A DNA stretch of 11,538 bases from Dentipellis sp. KUC8613. Lineage: Eukaryota > Basidiomycota > Agaricomycetes > Russulales > Hericiaceae. The notes under the pieces are model-generated. The model did not search any database, was not told the DNA's origin, and saw only the letters and a list, made by a program, of their open reading frames with translations. Where the stretch lies: contig NSJX01000084.1 in the NCBI GenBank assembly GCA_002286715.1, positions 36,234-47,771 on the forward strand. Direction: 5' to 3'. Below are positions 1 through 8,670 of this stretch, piece by piece. The first letter of the stretch is position 1. Every line of letters starts with the position of its first letter. The translations under genes and the position numbers were made by a program.

Positions 1-559
1 TCAAGCGTGGAGGTGCGAGCAACAGAGTGAGATGGAAGAACAACACGGCGGGAGTGAAGCTAGTGAAGGCTTGAAGCCTACGCGGTGCTCAGGGTCCAGC
101 GAGTCACGAGATGATCACGCTCCTTCCCGATTTGGAACAACTGGTGCATCCCCCTTGCGCCACTCCGAGTTCTACCAGACTAGACTCGGTCACCAGTCTA
201 GGCATGGGTATCAGAGATTAGGAATGACTAGTGACTGTATACACATTGCTAGGTGCAATTGGGCAAAGATATTCAAGAGGCGGGTGGGAGCCGAATGGCC
301 GGGAGGAAGCAGCAACGAGGCGTAGAGAGTAGACCATCTTCATCTCAAGAAGTTTCCGATTGATCATCACGGCGACCTGCAGACTTGATGCGATGAGAGA
401 CGGTGGACTGGGATACATAGGCAAGACCAACGTGTACTAGTAAAACAGCGACATACAGCACAGAAACATGGATCCACGTGGCCCGACACACGGGCCGGGG
501 CCGGGCCATCAGGCTGCTCTGACTCTTCTCTGTGTACTTATAAGACCTACAGGCAAAGC
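1..559. other. No gene recognised
   Basis: Several short frames are open on both strands, but none shows a recognisable motif, a convincing start or linked introns. The only structure I noticed is a small perfect hairpin, GGCCCG/CGGGCC around a 5-nt loop at 480-496, next to a GC-rich GGCCGGGGCCGGGCC stretch. The segment could be intergenic or the eroded end of a neighbouring gene. Confidence 0.5.
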
Positions 560-1188
560 TGTCACTACATCTTAAATCGCTTCATAACCCATCTAGCTAA
601 CATATTATGGCTTGCAGACTCAAACAAATGGATCTCTTGACCAATGTGCCTCAGGTTATGAATCAGTGTAAGTTGTATACCTCGAAATAACGCAGTTGTG
701 CGCCTCCTCCTATGACCCTTCGCTTCCTGTTCGACCTGACATCTTTCCAGCAGCATTATCAAATGTGCACCGGGCCTTGACAGCATGGAGTCGATCACAC
801 TGTCGAGGCCAACCGCTCGCTCAATACCTCGTGAATTGCAATCCGCAAAATCATGCCGCCCCATGCGCTGTACCACTGCAACAAGCGTATCCGCGCAAAC
901 AGCGAGAGAAGAAGCGTCAGTCTGAAGCACGAGGAGATCCCATTCTGTGTGCCGTGCAGGCCTGCCTCGCTGTTGCCCTCGTCCATCCTGCATACAGGAT
1001 ACAGGTCTTGCAGCAAGCACGAGCAAGTCCGGAGGTCAACCTTTCGGCCAATTCGACAATGTCCGTGCGATCGACCTGCTGCTCAGGAGTACGGGAAGCA
1101 CCCGTGATGCTGCGAATGCGGATTGCGGCGGTCGCCTCGCGTTGCAATGACGGGAGCACGACGTAAGACATGGCCATCTTCGTATGCG

Positions 1189-1245
1189 GTGAGTAGCACT
1201 TTGTCTATCTATATGCACGTAGATATTGACGTGCGGACGCCTCAG
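1189..1245 (+). other. Putative spliceosomal intron (57 bp)
   Basis: The donor is GTGAGT, TTGAC lies 14-18 nt before the end as a possible branch site, and the acceptor is CTCAG. Length and layout are typical for basidiomycete introns. The flanking reading frame is uncertain. Confidence 0.45.
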
Positions 1246-1537
1246 CCCTTCACAGGGCCCCTTCGACTCATCCAGCGGGCAATTATAGAGCCTCCTCGCG
1301 GTGTGCTGGCATGGCGTGCAGCAGCAGTCTCTTCAGATCCGAAGACGTGCAGCTTCTCAATTCTCGAGAAGACATACATCACAGGTCATTTCAAGTTGCG
1401 GCTTCGGGTAGAGAGTACTTGTGAGAATGTTTCCTTTCTCATACATACTGTCATTAGTGCGTCTTGCCTGAACATCTTGTCCCGGGCTCGCAATTGCCGC
1501 TTATCGAGGAGATGGGGGGCTGCTCGCATAGACAATG

Positions 1538-1593
1538 GTACGCCTCCTTCACCTGTCCTCATGTTGACATTGACTGACCCGACCTAACGTCAG
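1538..1593 (+). other. Putative spliceosomal intron (56 bp)
   Basis: The donor is GTACGC, a good CTGAC/CTAAC branch region lies within TTGACTGACCCGACCTAAC, and the acceptor is GTCAG. It shares orientation and size class with the neighbouring intron candidate. Confidence 0.45.
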
Positions 1594-1910
1594 GCCCGTC
1601 TTCGATCTCCAGCAATGATAACAGCATCCTACGCGCCATCCCGAGCGACGGCTCTCAGAGCGAACGATACTCGGCTTCCATCGGCACTTGTGGAGTGCCC
1701 ACCTCGCATCCACCCGGACATGCCGCCGATGCTGCATGACTGGTCCTCAGTGGCCTTCAAAGACTGGCCACACACCCCCAAGAACGCTTTCTGCCGTCCT
1801 TCCAGTACGTGCGCTGCAGTCTGCGCATCTTTTGTCCCATGTGGGGCCAGATCGTCCAAACTGCGCACGCCGACCTACATCGCATACATTGGCCAGCACA
1901 TTGTTGGTCG

Positions 1911-1970
1911 GTGCATGATCGCGAGCGCAAATGCGGTGTGACTAACATACGCGAGTCACTTATCCAACAG
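1911..1970 (+). other. Putative spliceosomal intron (about 60 bp)
   Basis: The acceptor CCAACAG and branch CTAAC (in GACTAACATAC) are convincing. The donor is less so: GTGCAT at 1911 gives a normal length, while GTGTGA at 1936 would leave only 35 bp. Confidence 0.35.
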
Positions 1971-2080
1971 GACCATTGCCCTGCTCAAGCGTACGACCAC
2001 CCAAGCGGAGCCTCAAGTGCAAGTATTGTTGATGACACCGGCGCATACATTGATCTCTCACTGTCTTGTGCATCTGTATG

Positions 2081-3104
2081 AGCGATGATATATTGAACAA
2101 TACCTCATATTTACGTAGAGTTACCATGTATACTGAGCTATATAATGAAATCAAATGGGGGCTACTATGCCTGCGCACGATGGCATAGCACTCTGCTCGA
2201 GAATCCTGGATGTCGCTTCGAAGGAATCACGAGCCCGAGCTTGAATGAGTATGCTCGCCTTCGCACCTTGATACAGAGATTGTGTTCGCGTGCGAGCGTA
2301 AATGGATCACCCTAGCTAGCGCTCGTCAATCGCGAAGGCAAACCTACGGGGAGTCGATGCTGCAGCACAAGGGCAGCGAGGAAGCGAAAGTGCGCGCCAT
2401 AGAAACGTGTGTCCCAGTTCTATTGCCGAATTTCTTGGCAGCAGTGTGTTTTGTTGAGCATCGCGCGCGAGCGAGCTGGGCGTTTGCCATCGAGATCAAA
2501 AGGGCTGAAGTGTGGGGATCGCTGTCTGATGCAGGCAAACGACGCGCGACTGGAGAGAACATTCAAATGATTCGAAGGCTTATTGACAGCGACGCACCTG
2601 CTCAAGCATGTTCGTAGCATATGATTTCTGTTCTGCCCTCTGCTGTTGATGCCCTTGACTTATGTCCTTCTGGTGAGAGTGCATCAGTCCACCAACGGTT
2701 ATTCAGTTAATTCTTCGTGACTACAGTAAGCTTGATGAGGCCTCCATGATGAGAGGCTGGCGACGCACTTGTACTACCATATTCTTTCCTTTCTCGAGGT
2801 TCTCGTCCCTTCATGCCGGGCTTGTCGGCGCATAAGCTTTGCTCGACCGAAAGCCAGCGACAGTATTAGCGGCATTTGCGGGTATGTTGGAGGTAGAGCA
2901 ATGTCTTCGTTGCAATTTCGAAGATCTGACTATAAAGCACAAGTAACGGATCTGCAGGATCCATCCCAAGTCGTCTGTCCCATCTCAAACCGGACTCAGC
3001 TTACAATTCACGAAACTCAATATACGCGAAAACCTACGAGATAGGATGCGGATGGTGAGACTTCGGCTTTTGGGCTTTGCGGCTCGACCTGCGCATGCAG
3101 TGTG
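2081..3104. other. No gene recognised
   Basis: An AT-rich stretch at 2085-2155 is followed by a small hairpin (CTATGCC at 2165-2171 pairing with GGCATAG at 2182-2188). A 111-codon + strand frame is open at 2282-2617, but it has no motif I recognise, no clear intron neighbours, and overlapping open frames on the opposite strand. I see nothing assignable at 2620-3104. The segment may be the downstream flank of the minus-strand pseudogene that ends at 3105. Confidence 0.45.
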
Positions 3105-3473
3105 CTAGACGCTGAATGCAGCGCCGAAAGCGACAAGACGAGAACCATCACTGCGCTCTAGCAAGCGCGTCGCTACGGCATTCGAGTCGTCACCAAGGCG
3201 CCGCGTCCAGCTCGCTAAAGGGCATGTCCTGCAGCATGGAGCTGTCGCCGTGATGTTTGGGAGAGATACTAAGGTCGAACTGTGGGGCAGCATGTTGGCC
3301 ACGTGGATCTAGTACATCACAGGAAGGAGAGGCGGTGGATAGGACAAGTAGATGCTATCTGGATCAGTCGTGAAGGTGCTGCAGATGAAGATGAAGGTGA
3401 GTTGGTCGAGGAAGGTCTGTGCGATCTGCAAGTGAGTGGGGGAGTGCCGAGGGCGGCGAGTGGCCGGAAAGAT
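3105..3473 (-). pseudogene. C-terminal exon of a degraded fungal gene
   Basis: From the acceptor of the intron at 3474-3537 this exon is open for 122 codons to a TAG at 3105-3107, interrupted only by one internal TAG at 3309-3311. Around that stop the reading is coding-like: QIAQTFLDQLTFIFICSTFT, then TTDPDSIYLSYPPPLLPVMY, then after the stop IHVANMLPHSSTLVSLPNIT. The stop sits where TGG (Trp) would fit, a single transition. The segment is hydrophobic and includes an Asn-Ile-Thr sequon, so a secreted or membrane protein is plausible. I do not recognise the family. A real stop at 3309 with 3' UTR below it is the alternative. Confidence 0.5.
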
Positions 3474-3537
3474 CTGCATTACACGGAAACAAGTCAGTGT
3501 TCGATGCGAGCATGAGAATGTCAGAGGTGAGACATAC
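3474..3537 (-). other. Putative intron (64 bp) in the degraded gene
   Basis: On the minus strand it begins GTATGT, has CTGAC-type branch candidates (CTCTGACAT, CACTGACTT) and ends GTAATGCAG. It joins the exon above to an open stretch ending in KS. Donor, branch and acceptor are all canonical for fungi. Confidence 0.6.
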
Positions 3538-3787
3538 CTGATTTGTGTTGCAGGATGCGATCAAAGGGCTTGATGGAGCTGTTCGGGCGCGTCGAGAATC
3601 TGACTCGGCACGCCGATATTCACTGAGTGCATGTCGAGCCTGCCGATGGGAAATTTGCGAACTGGCGATTCTCATAAATGCATGTGAGTTGGGAGGATGT
3701 TGTGGTGTCATCGTGGGACACCGCGTTAGAGAGCGTTGCGAGCAGGCGCGTGACGATCTCGGGGATGCCGAGCACGTTCGTGTACAG
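3538..3787 (-). pseudogene. Internal exon of the degraded gene, frameshifted
   Basis: The minus strand is open from 3787 to 3623 and reads YTNVLGIPEIVTRLLATLSN and then YENRQFANFP before a TGA at 3620-3622. In a neighbouring frame the same strand continues RLDMHSVNIGVPSQILDAPE and QLHQ, then needs another shift to reach FDRILQHKS at the donor of the 3474-3537 intron. Coding character that hops between frames on one strand is what an old pseudogene shows. An extra unrecognised intron is less likely because no donor/acceptor pair fits near 3640. A probable acceptor, CCGCTCGCAG, lies just upstream. Family unknown. Confidence 0.5.
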
Positions 3788-3911
3788 TCACATTTCTGGG
3801 GACTGCGAGCGGGTCAGCGACGAGTGAGTTTAGACAGAGAATCGACACACCTGTTAGATCCCAAATACTAAGCTAATACCCTGCGACCTGCCCCGCCATC
3901 GACGAGGATAA

Positions 3912-4127
3912 CTAAATGATCCCGATGGCCTTGTCTGCAGATGCAGGCATTACGGGCAGGTGAGTCGGCATGGAGCTGTTCACGAGCGCCAGGCCAGCAT
4001 GGTTCGCTTGTGAGACGAGAATGAAGCCAGGGTCCTGTTGCTGGGTCAAGTTGAGGTTGTTCATCGATAGCACGTTGTTGAGGCCAGCGAGGTCTGAGGT
4101 TGAGACCTTGGGCAACTTGTGCGCCAT
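3912..4127 (-). pseudogene. Internal exon of the degraded gene
   Basis: A 71-codon open stretch starts with MAHKLPKVSTSDLAGLNNVL and contains NNLNLTQQQDPGFILVSQAN and HAGLALVNSSMPTHLPVMPA. It has two Asn-X-Ser/Thr sequons (NLT, NSS) and no cysteine, as expected for an extracellular part of a secreted or membrane protein. The ATG need not be a true start. A donor-like GTAAGC lies upstream at 4185, and an acceptor at 4116 (CACAAG) or 4150 (GTTAG) would make this an internal exon. The frame closes with TAG at 3912-3914. No homologue recognised. Confidence 0.5.
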
Positions 4128-4133
4128 GCCATA

Positions 4134-4147
4134 GGAACATATGTTCC
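4134..4147. repeat. 14-bp perfect palindrome GGAACATATGTTCC
   Basis: The sequence equals its own reverse complement over 14 bases. It falls in or near the intron before the 4127 exon. No function can be assigned, and a chance palindrome is quite possible. Confidence 0.3.
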
Positions 4148-4185
4148 AACTAACTCATATTTAGTGGTACACAAAGAATGCTTAC

Positions 4186-4297
4186 AAGAGAATGCACCCG
4201 CCATTGAGGGTGATATGCGACGGCGTCAGTGCCAGAGTTGTTATGGTAGTTTGACGGCTTTTAATCTCGTCCAGACTTCGCAAAGTCCACATAACAG
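4186..4297 (-). pseudogene. Short exon of the degraded gene
   Basis: Between the acceptor at 4298 and the GTAAGC donor at 4185 the minus strand is open as VMWTLRSLDEIKSRQTTITT followed by LALTPSHITLNGGCILL. Both borders coincide with good splice signals, which supports a genuine exon. A second frame is partly open too, so the translation frame is not certain. Function unknown. Confidence 0.4.
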
Positions 4298-4352
4298 CTG
4301 AAATAAAAAAGGTCAAATCCGTGAAGAATACCCGGACACAGGAACAACATAC
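4298..4352 (-). other. Putative intron (55 bp) in the degraded gene
   Basis: On the minus strand: donor GTATGT, branch-like TTTGACC, and a T-rich run ending TTTCAG. The exon before it reads FAPVVHDASEATILNVGSPS then PLY, with a TGA at 4353-4355 touching the donor. CGA (Arg) would give TGA by one C-to-T change, consistent with decay. Confidence 0.6.
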
Positions 4353-5230
4353 TCAGTAGAGCGGACTCGGGGATCCTACGTTCAAGATCGTCGCTTCCGA
4401 TGCATCATGGACCACAGGCGCGAATGCAGATGTGCGACAACCGAGTACTTTGCCATGAAATCGAAGATCCAGAGGTGCAGCGTGGTTTGAACTTGGCCGA
4501 CAGAAAAGATGACGACTAGAGAAAGTTCCAATCGTGAATCAACCGAGTAGATAGCGGGCAATATGACGGACGTACTTCTTTCTAGAGCCATCCTGTCCCT
4601 GTTTCCTTGTCCTTCCTAGATGACTTGTGTCATCACTCATTTGATTGCCTTCTGGGGTCCATGTCCTGCTGCTATGAGGTGATGGGGACAGGCACTTCAC
4701 GGACCAGAATTCGAGTTGCATGCCGGCGTGAGAATAGCATCGCTGTGGCACTCGTGTCGTTGTTCCGTGCAGGTTCTGTGAAGATGCTCGCACGTCAAGC
4801 TCACCCTGGGAACCTTGGTGTTATCCATTGGCCATAGGTCCATCCTGGTGATAGACATATGTATCAGCGAACAGCCTGCGACGGAGACAAAATTGAGCGA
4901 AGCGCAAGGAAGTGGGCATTCTGCTGCCAGGCGGATTTGAGGCAGGCAGCAGAAATTGGAGTTTCTCGACGCGGACCCCAGTGAGCAGAGCGCCTGTTTG
5001 GCGGGCGAACAGGGCGCAACTCTCAGCCCCAGGGAACGGGAAGGGTGCTGAGAGGTGCACACACACCCCGTACTGTCGCATGGCCAAGCACACATGCCAT
5101 GCCAGCGGATACGCGGCCACAGCCCACATCCCCACCGAACCCAGGGGGGACAGAGGAAATATCGAAGAAAAGAAGCAAAAGAATGAGACTCACGGTGTCG
5201 CAACCAAAAATTGGTTGGGATAAAAACCAG
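4353..5230 (-). pseudogene. Upstream remains of the degraded gene, low certainty
   Basis: Several minus-strand frames are partly open (for example 4382-4591, 4697-5203 and 4821-5135). A strong donor GTGAGT at 5193, followed by a pyrimidine-rich run, suggests an intron starting there. No clean exon chain could be drawn. The frame at 4821-5135 has a hydrophobic N-terminal half, and the one at 4697-5203 is unusually Cys-rich. An inverted repeat TTCTGCTGCC/GGCAGCAGAA (4919-4928 and 4945-4954) also lies here. I infer continuity with the exons below 4352 from strand and proximity only. Confidence 0.3.
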
Positions 5231-5293
5231 GTCAAGTACAATGTTCTACATATAATGGCATTGAGGGCATGCTTAAATAGTAGAAGTTAAAAA

Positions 5294-5323
5294 AGATTTG
5301 AAGAGATTTGATTGAGATTTGAG
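5294..5323 (+). repeat. Three spaced copies of AGATTTGA
   Basis: AGATTTGA (or GAGATTTGA) recurs three times at roughly 11-12-nt spacing at the 5' end of the LTR-like region. The phrase resembles the 10-bp satellite at the right end of the window but is not in register with it. It is probably low-complexity similarity. Confidence 0.4.
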
Positions 5324-5698
5324 CTGTGCAGAGCCATGCAGAAATTCCATGTCATTTCTTGTTATACTGATAATTCATGCTTTATCTTCAATTTACCTAG
5401 GCAGCTTAGTCATACTTTGGATATGTTTGTGCATGTATATAATAGGAAGGCAGGTCCCACGCCTCCCAGGGGTATATAAGGCCCCAAATCTGAAAAATAA
5501 AAAGAGACCTCTCTTGACCTCCAATTTGTACCATCTAAGTAGTTCAGTAGTAGTTTGTTAGTAATTAGCCAATCCTAGTCAAAGTAACAAAGGTGGTCTT
5601 ACTGCGTGGGTAAGATTCGTCACCAGTTACTTGTAACTAGCTTGGGTTACTAGCCTACTGAAGCTTAGAGTTGTGCATCAAGAAAGATCCAGCCGCGA

Positions 5699-5800
5699 AG
5701 TCAGTCAGTCATCATCGAAGTCAGTATCGACGTCAGTCACATCGAAGTCAAGCGCAGTATCAGAGTCAGTCCGTCCATCGTCAGTCAGCAGTATCAGCAG
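5699..5800 (+). repeat. GTCAGT-rich cluster
   Basis: The hexamer GTCAGT occurs at least five times in about 100 bp, often preceded by ATCGAA or GAC. The spacing is irregular, so this is a degenerate short repeat rather than a clean tandem array. It sits in what would be the transcribed R/U5 part if the LTR call is right. Confidence 0.5.
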
Positions 5801-5974
5801 TCGTAGCACGTGATATCAGTCGACATAACACAGCCAGATCAGAAGAAAGTAGTACAGTTAGCCTGCTCATCGACGTCATCCATAAGCGTCACATCGCATC
5901 CATCAGATTCCAGCAGCCATCCATCAGATCAGACCTCATATCTGTAAAGTACAGATCTCTACGAACTCAACGCA

Positions 5975-6205
5975 CCTAATTGGAGACAGATCGGAGCATC
6001 GGATCACTCAGAACCACCTGCAGCGTCAAGCTCATCGTCATCTGAAGGTCATCTAGACCAGGTGTACAGCCTCACTTGCCATATTTGGAAACCAAGGCCA
6101 AACCGGTGCGAACAAATAATTTCTCTCCCTCTAACGAACAACTGAGTAGACCGGGAAAGTGGAAAACCTACTCTATTCAGGGCGCGTGCTTGTTGCTTAT
6201 CCCTA
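5975..6205. other. Spacer: possible retroelement leader and gene debris
   Basis: It begins with the TGG-led candidate primer-binding site at 5981, and no gag-like frame follows. From about 6050 the minus strand may again be degraded gene sequence (a weak donor GTGAGGCTG near 6075), but no exon can be defined. Confidence 0.3.
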
Positions 6206-6346
6206 ACTGACAAGTTTCGTACACGCCGCCGACCCGACAACGGCGGAGGAAGAATTAACCGATGTGTAGCTGATGTTGTAGTCGCTCATATTGAAGCAAT
6301 CAAGCTGGGCATTGGTCGAGATACTGCCCGGAACGTTGATACCAGG
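6203..6346 (-). pseudogene. Exon fragment of a glycoprotein-like fungal gene
   Basis: The minus strand is open for 47 codons from 6346 down to a TAG at 6203-6205. It reads PGINVPGSISTNAQLDCFNM followed by SDYNISYTSVNSSSAVVGSA and ACTKLVS. It carries three Asn-X-Ser/Thr sequons (NMS, NIS, NSS) and two cysteines, as in an extracellular domain. Just upstream, in another frame, FPDLMNNTEAW is readable, suggesting a one-base indel near 6348. It has the same strand and similar character as the exons at 3105-4352, so it may be the 5' part of that gene, separated by the LTR-like insertion. That link is inference, and no homologue is recognised. Confidence 0.45.
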
Positions 6347-6378
6347 CCTCGGTGTTGTTCATAAGATCGGGGAATGTT

Positions 6379-6512
6379 ACAAGTGAGAAGTGGGCCGGCA
6401 AGCGGCAGTTTCTGATTCATCTATGAGAGCTATCTTCATTCAAAATAACACATGATATCATATATTGTAGATGAATCAGAACATGCTGCTTGCCGGCCCA
6501 CTTCTCACTTGT
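6379..6512. mobile_element. 134-bp inverted-repeat element, MITE-like
   Basis: The arms at 6379-6422 and 6469-6512 are reverse complements at 41 of 44 positions (ACAAGTGAGAAGTGGGCCGG at the outside), with a 46-nt centre. Such a long, clean hairpin is typical of a miniature inverted-repeat transposable element or a foldback. I see no exact target duplication: the flanks are GAATGTT and GATGTGC, which share only ATGT. It lies beside the 3.0-kb element starting at 6530. A hairpin RNA locus is an alternative. Confidence 0.6.
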
Positions 6513-6618
6513 GATGTGCAGAGCACAGTCATCAGGAAAAATAAGAATTTATATAGCCACCACTATGGTTATGTATACTATGTGTCCTATTGATCAGGTG
6601 AGCCAGCTATAGACTGCT

Positions 6619-6673
6619 CCATAGCAGCCATAGCAGCCATAGCCAAGGTGGATGACTCCATAGCAGCCATAGG
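6619..6673 (+). repeat. Left subterminal CATAGCAGC repeats
   Basis: CCATAGCAGCCATAGCAGCC and a second CCATAGCAGCCATAGG copy at 6658-6673 lie about 90-140 bp inside the left terminal repeat. The same 9-bp phrase recurs near the right end, on the same strand. Clusters like this near termini are often transposase-binding repeats, which is inference here. Confidence 0.7.
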
Positions 6674-6679
6674 CTATAC

Positions 6680-6900
6680 AATCCTAAGTCAGATTCTATA
6701 GCCTTATATAGTTGCCAGCATAGACTATGTAGTCTCTGAGACCACCATAAGCTATAAACTTCCCAGACATTTTATCCTAGACATATGAAGCCACAAGAAT
6801 TTATTCATAATATTTTAAGAACAAGGTACACTAATATATGTCCCTGTGCTCTTACAAGGATGTATGCAGATATGATGTATGTAAAATACAAGAGGGTACC
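6680..6900. other. AT-rich left flank of the element interior
   Basis: No gene seen. On the minus strand, ATAAATTCTTGTGGCTTCAT near 6785-6810 resembles ATAAATTCTTGATAGCTGTA on the + strand near 9232-9251. This is one of the hints that the two halves of the 3.0-kb element are related in inverted orientation. Confidence 0.35.
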
Positions 6901-7985
6901 GCTGCAGAGTGCCCAGATGCGAATCTGTGACAGCACAGCCACAGACAAGACAGCACGATGACGAGAGCGCGGACGGCGCTGACTGGGGGATGCAGGCGCT
7001 GGGCAGAGGGGGCGCGGGCTCGGGGGGCTGGGCTGGGGGCGCGAGGTTCAAACGGGCGGACACCAGCGTTAATAACGAAGAAGGCGCGAATGGAGACCTG
7101 ATGGCGCGATGGCGCAAGCGCGGACACCACGGACAGAGGCGTGTGGGAGCTAGGCCGGGTGTTGGAAGCGGGCGGGCGGCGGCGCGGATGAGCGTGCATC
7201 AATGAAGGACGCGCAGACAGAACGGCGCATTAGCGCTGCAGGTGGTGGCACAGCGCGATGGCGCGGGCGGCGTGCGCGAAGTGCTCACCAGCACTAGTAC
7301 ATGGGCGTGGCGGGGCGGTGACGGCACAGGTAGGCGAGTGGGTGCGAGAGCGCACTAGAGAGTACGCTGAGGGGGCGAGACAGCGCGCAGGCGTAGAGCG
7401 CGAGTCAGCGCATGCACGCGGGCGCGGGATGGAGGGCGCTATCCGGGGATTGCGGGCTCGGGCGTCGTGGGCAGAGGGACGCCGGCGCAGAGAGAAAGGC
7501 GCAGACGGCGCGTGGGCGGAGGTGAGGCGGTGGCGCGGAGTGCAGACGACGATGTGCGGGCACTGACGCAGGTGCCAGCACGACGTGCGTGGGCGCGCGC
7601 GTTGGAGTCATGGATGTGCGGGGAGATGCGGGTGCGCCGCAGGAAGGACGACGCCAGTGACATGGCACTGACGTCGTGACGCTGAGGAGAACGGGCGGCG
7701 TCAGTGGTCGGGTGTGCTGCGACACGCTGAGCGTGTTGCTAGAGCGACACACCTGCTGTCGCGGTCCCTGACATCCTACGTTCCCCTCCTTATCTCCATG
7801 ACGACGGCCTCGTTGACTGTTGCGGGGCGTGTGTGGTAGTGCGGACGACGGGCGGCAGCGGGAGCTGGTTCGAGTTGGGGTCGAGAGCGTGTTGCGGTTG
7901 AAGAGAGGAGAGCGACAAGTCGCATCTCCAGTGGCGACGGCGTCGGCAGTTGCCGCGGGCCGTTCCTCGACTACTCGAGATCCTT
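6900..7985. other. G-rich arm, no convincing gene
   Basis: The + strand is strongly G-rich and CG-dinucleotide rich, so stop codons are scarce and long overlapping frames occur on both strands (including 216 codons on the minus strand at 7405-8055, Pro/Arg/Ser/Ala-rich). The peptides are compositionally biased and carry no motif I recognise. Read on the minus strand the arm is C-rich, like a fungal 5' leader transcribed leftward from the AT core, but no introns or terminal exon could be drawn. Confidence 0.4.
7008..7039 (+). other. G-quadruplex-prone run
   Basis: Five runs of three or more G (GGGGG, GGG, GGGGGG, GGG, GGGGG) are separated by loops of 2-4 nt, easily meeting the G3+N1-7 criterion. 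It lies in the G-rich arm of the element. Confidence 0.75.
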
Positions 7986-8310
7986 CTTTGGAATGCAATA
8001 AAATAGCATAAATTTTGAATAAATTAGTACAATAAGAGAAAGTGTTGATTCGCACTCTGTAATAATATTTTAGACAATGATGAATATAGTGGCCCGGAAG
8101 GCTCAGATAAGTCTCATGAATTAATGGTCAGTCGGTCCTTTGCCGTCTTTGGACGACGCGACTTAAGCAAAACATAGCGCTCAGACGTTCATTGTGCCTT
8201 GTATCACTCACACTTCAATCAATTGCTTCTTAAAATTTTAGGTAGGCTCCGTATACGCTTTTATACCTCCTCTAATAATATTGAAGTTTATCAAAATTTA
8301 TTTCATGCTG
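7986..8310. other. AT-rich core, possible divergent promoter
   Basis: This stretch of about 320 bp sits between two GC-rich arms of opposite skew. AT-rich blocks lie at both margins (AAAATAGCATAAATTTTGAA near 8000, TCAAAATTTATTTCATGCTG near 8291) and look roughly inverted relative to each other. Frames with a hydrophobic start run outward from each margin. The layout would suit a bidirectional promoter or a central replication/recombination site. No specific element is identified. Confidence 0.25.
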
Positions 8311-8421
8311 TATGTTCGATTCGACGGCAGACCGCGCGCCACACGGATATCGCCGACGCGGGCGCTGGTCCGTGCGCGTCGCGGGCGCTTGCTGCCACCT
8401 CATCAGCACGACACGTCGTGC

Positions 8422-8473
8422 TCTTTCCCTCTTCCCTCCTTCCTCCTCCTTCTCTCTCCCTTTCCCCACTTCG
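8422..8473 (+). promoter_or_regulatory. Pyrimidine-rich tract, possible transcription-start context
   Basis: A long CT-rich run (TTTCCCTCTTCCCTCCTTCC and onward) lies about 350 bp upstream of the first intron candidate at 8825. CT blocks of this kind commonly sit just before transcription starts in filamentous fungi. It supports a rightward transcript from the element core, but this is inference from composition and position. Confidence 0.35.
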
Positions 8474-8670
8474 CACCTCCCTCAACGCTCCGTATGGCGC
8501 CGCGGTCCTCGTTTGCTCCCTCGCACATCCGCACTCTCGCCCCCACGCGCCCAGTCTCAATAAACGCGCTCTCGTCGACGCCTCGCCCGTTTGCCCACCC
8601 GCTCGCTCTGCGCTCGATCCATCGCGCTTGGTACGTGTCCCGCCCGATCGCCTGTGTCCGCTCGCTAATC

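Larger units (their letters stand above)
560..2080 (+). pseudogene. Possible eroded multi-exon gene, unidentified
   Basis: Three well-formed fungal-type introns lie on the + strand (1189-1245, 1538-1593, about 1911-1970), so the region was probably once transcribed rightwards. No single reading frame runs cleanly through the intervening exons. For example, the stretch from about 1600 to 1735 reads well in one frame (a Ser/Asn-rich peptide with SNDNSILRAIPSDGSQ) but then meets a stop, and 1246-1537 is open in the frame with PFTGPLRLIQRAII. The minus strand also has a 153-codon open frame at 565-1026 with no motif I recognise, so the orientation is not certain. I cannot name a family. A lineage-specific gene with mis-guessed splicing is an alternative to a pseudogene. 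Confidence 0.3.
5241..5974 (+). mobile_element. LTR-like sequence of a retrotransposon (possibly solo)
   Basis: The order of signals resembles an LTR. It starts TGTT and is AT-rich. A TATA box (GGTATATAAGGCCCC, 5450-5464) is followed by an AATAAA-type signal at about 5496, then a long downstream part rich in GTCAGT (5699-5800), ending ...CGCA at 5974. A TGG trinucleotide at 5981, six bases on, could start a primer-binding site (TGGAGACAGATCGGAGC), but I cannot match it to a named tRNA. No second copy, no polypurine tract and no clean 5-bp target duplication is visible, so the borders are estimates. Other explanations are a promoter with a 5' leader or a unique AT-rich spacer. The 80-codon + strand frame inside (5319-5561) is not convincing as a gene. 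Confidence 0.4.

Noticed and set aside
2282..2617. 111-codon + strand frame
   Set aside because: No recognisable motif and no supporting introns, with competing frames on the opposite strand. It is not strong enough to call as a gene.
7860..7885. GGTTCGAGTTGG resembling a tRNA B box
   Set aside because: It departs from the B-box consensus at the conserved CC end, and no A box or cloverleaf could be built upstream. No tRNA gene was found elsewhere either.
7405..8055. 216-codon minus-strand open frame
   Set aside because: It lies in CG-rich sequence where stops are rare and other frames are also open. The product is Pro/Arg/Ser/Ala-biased with no motif, and its start falls in the AT-rich core.
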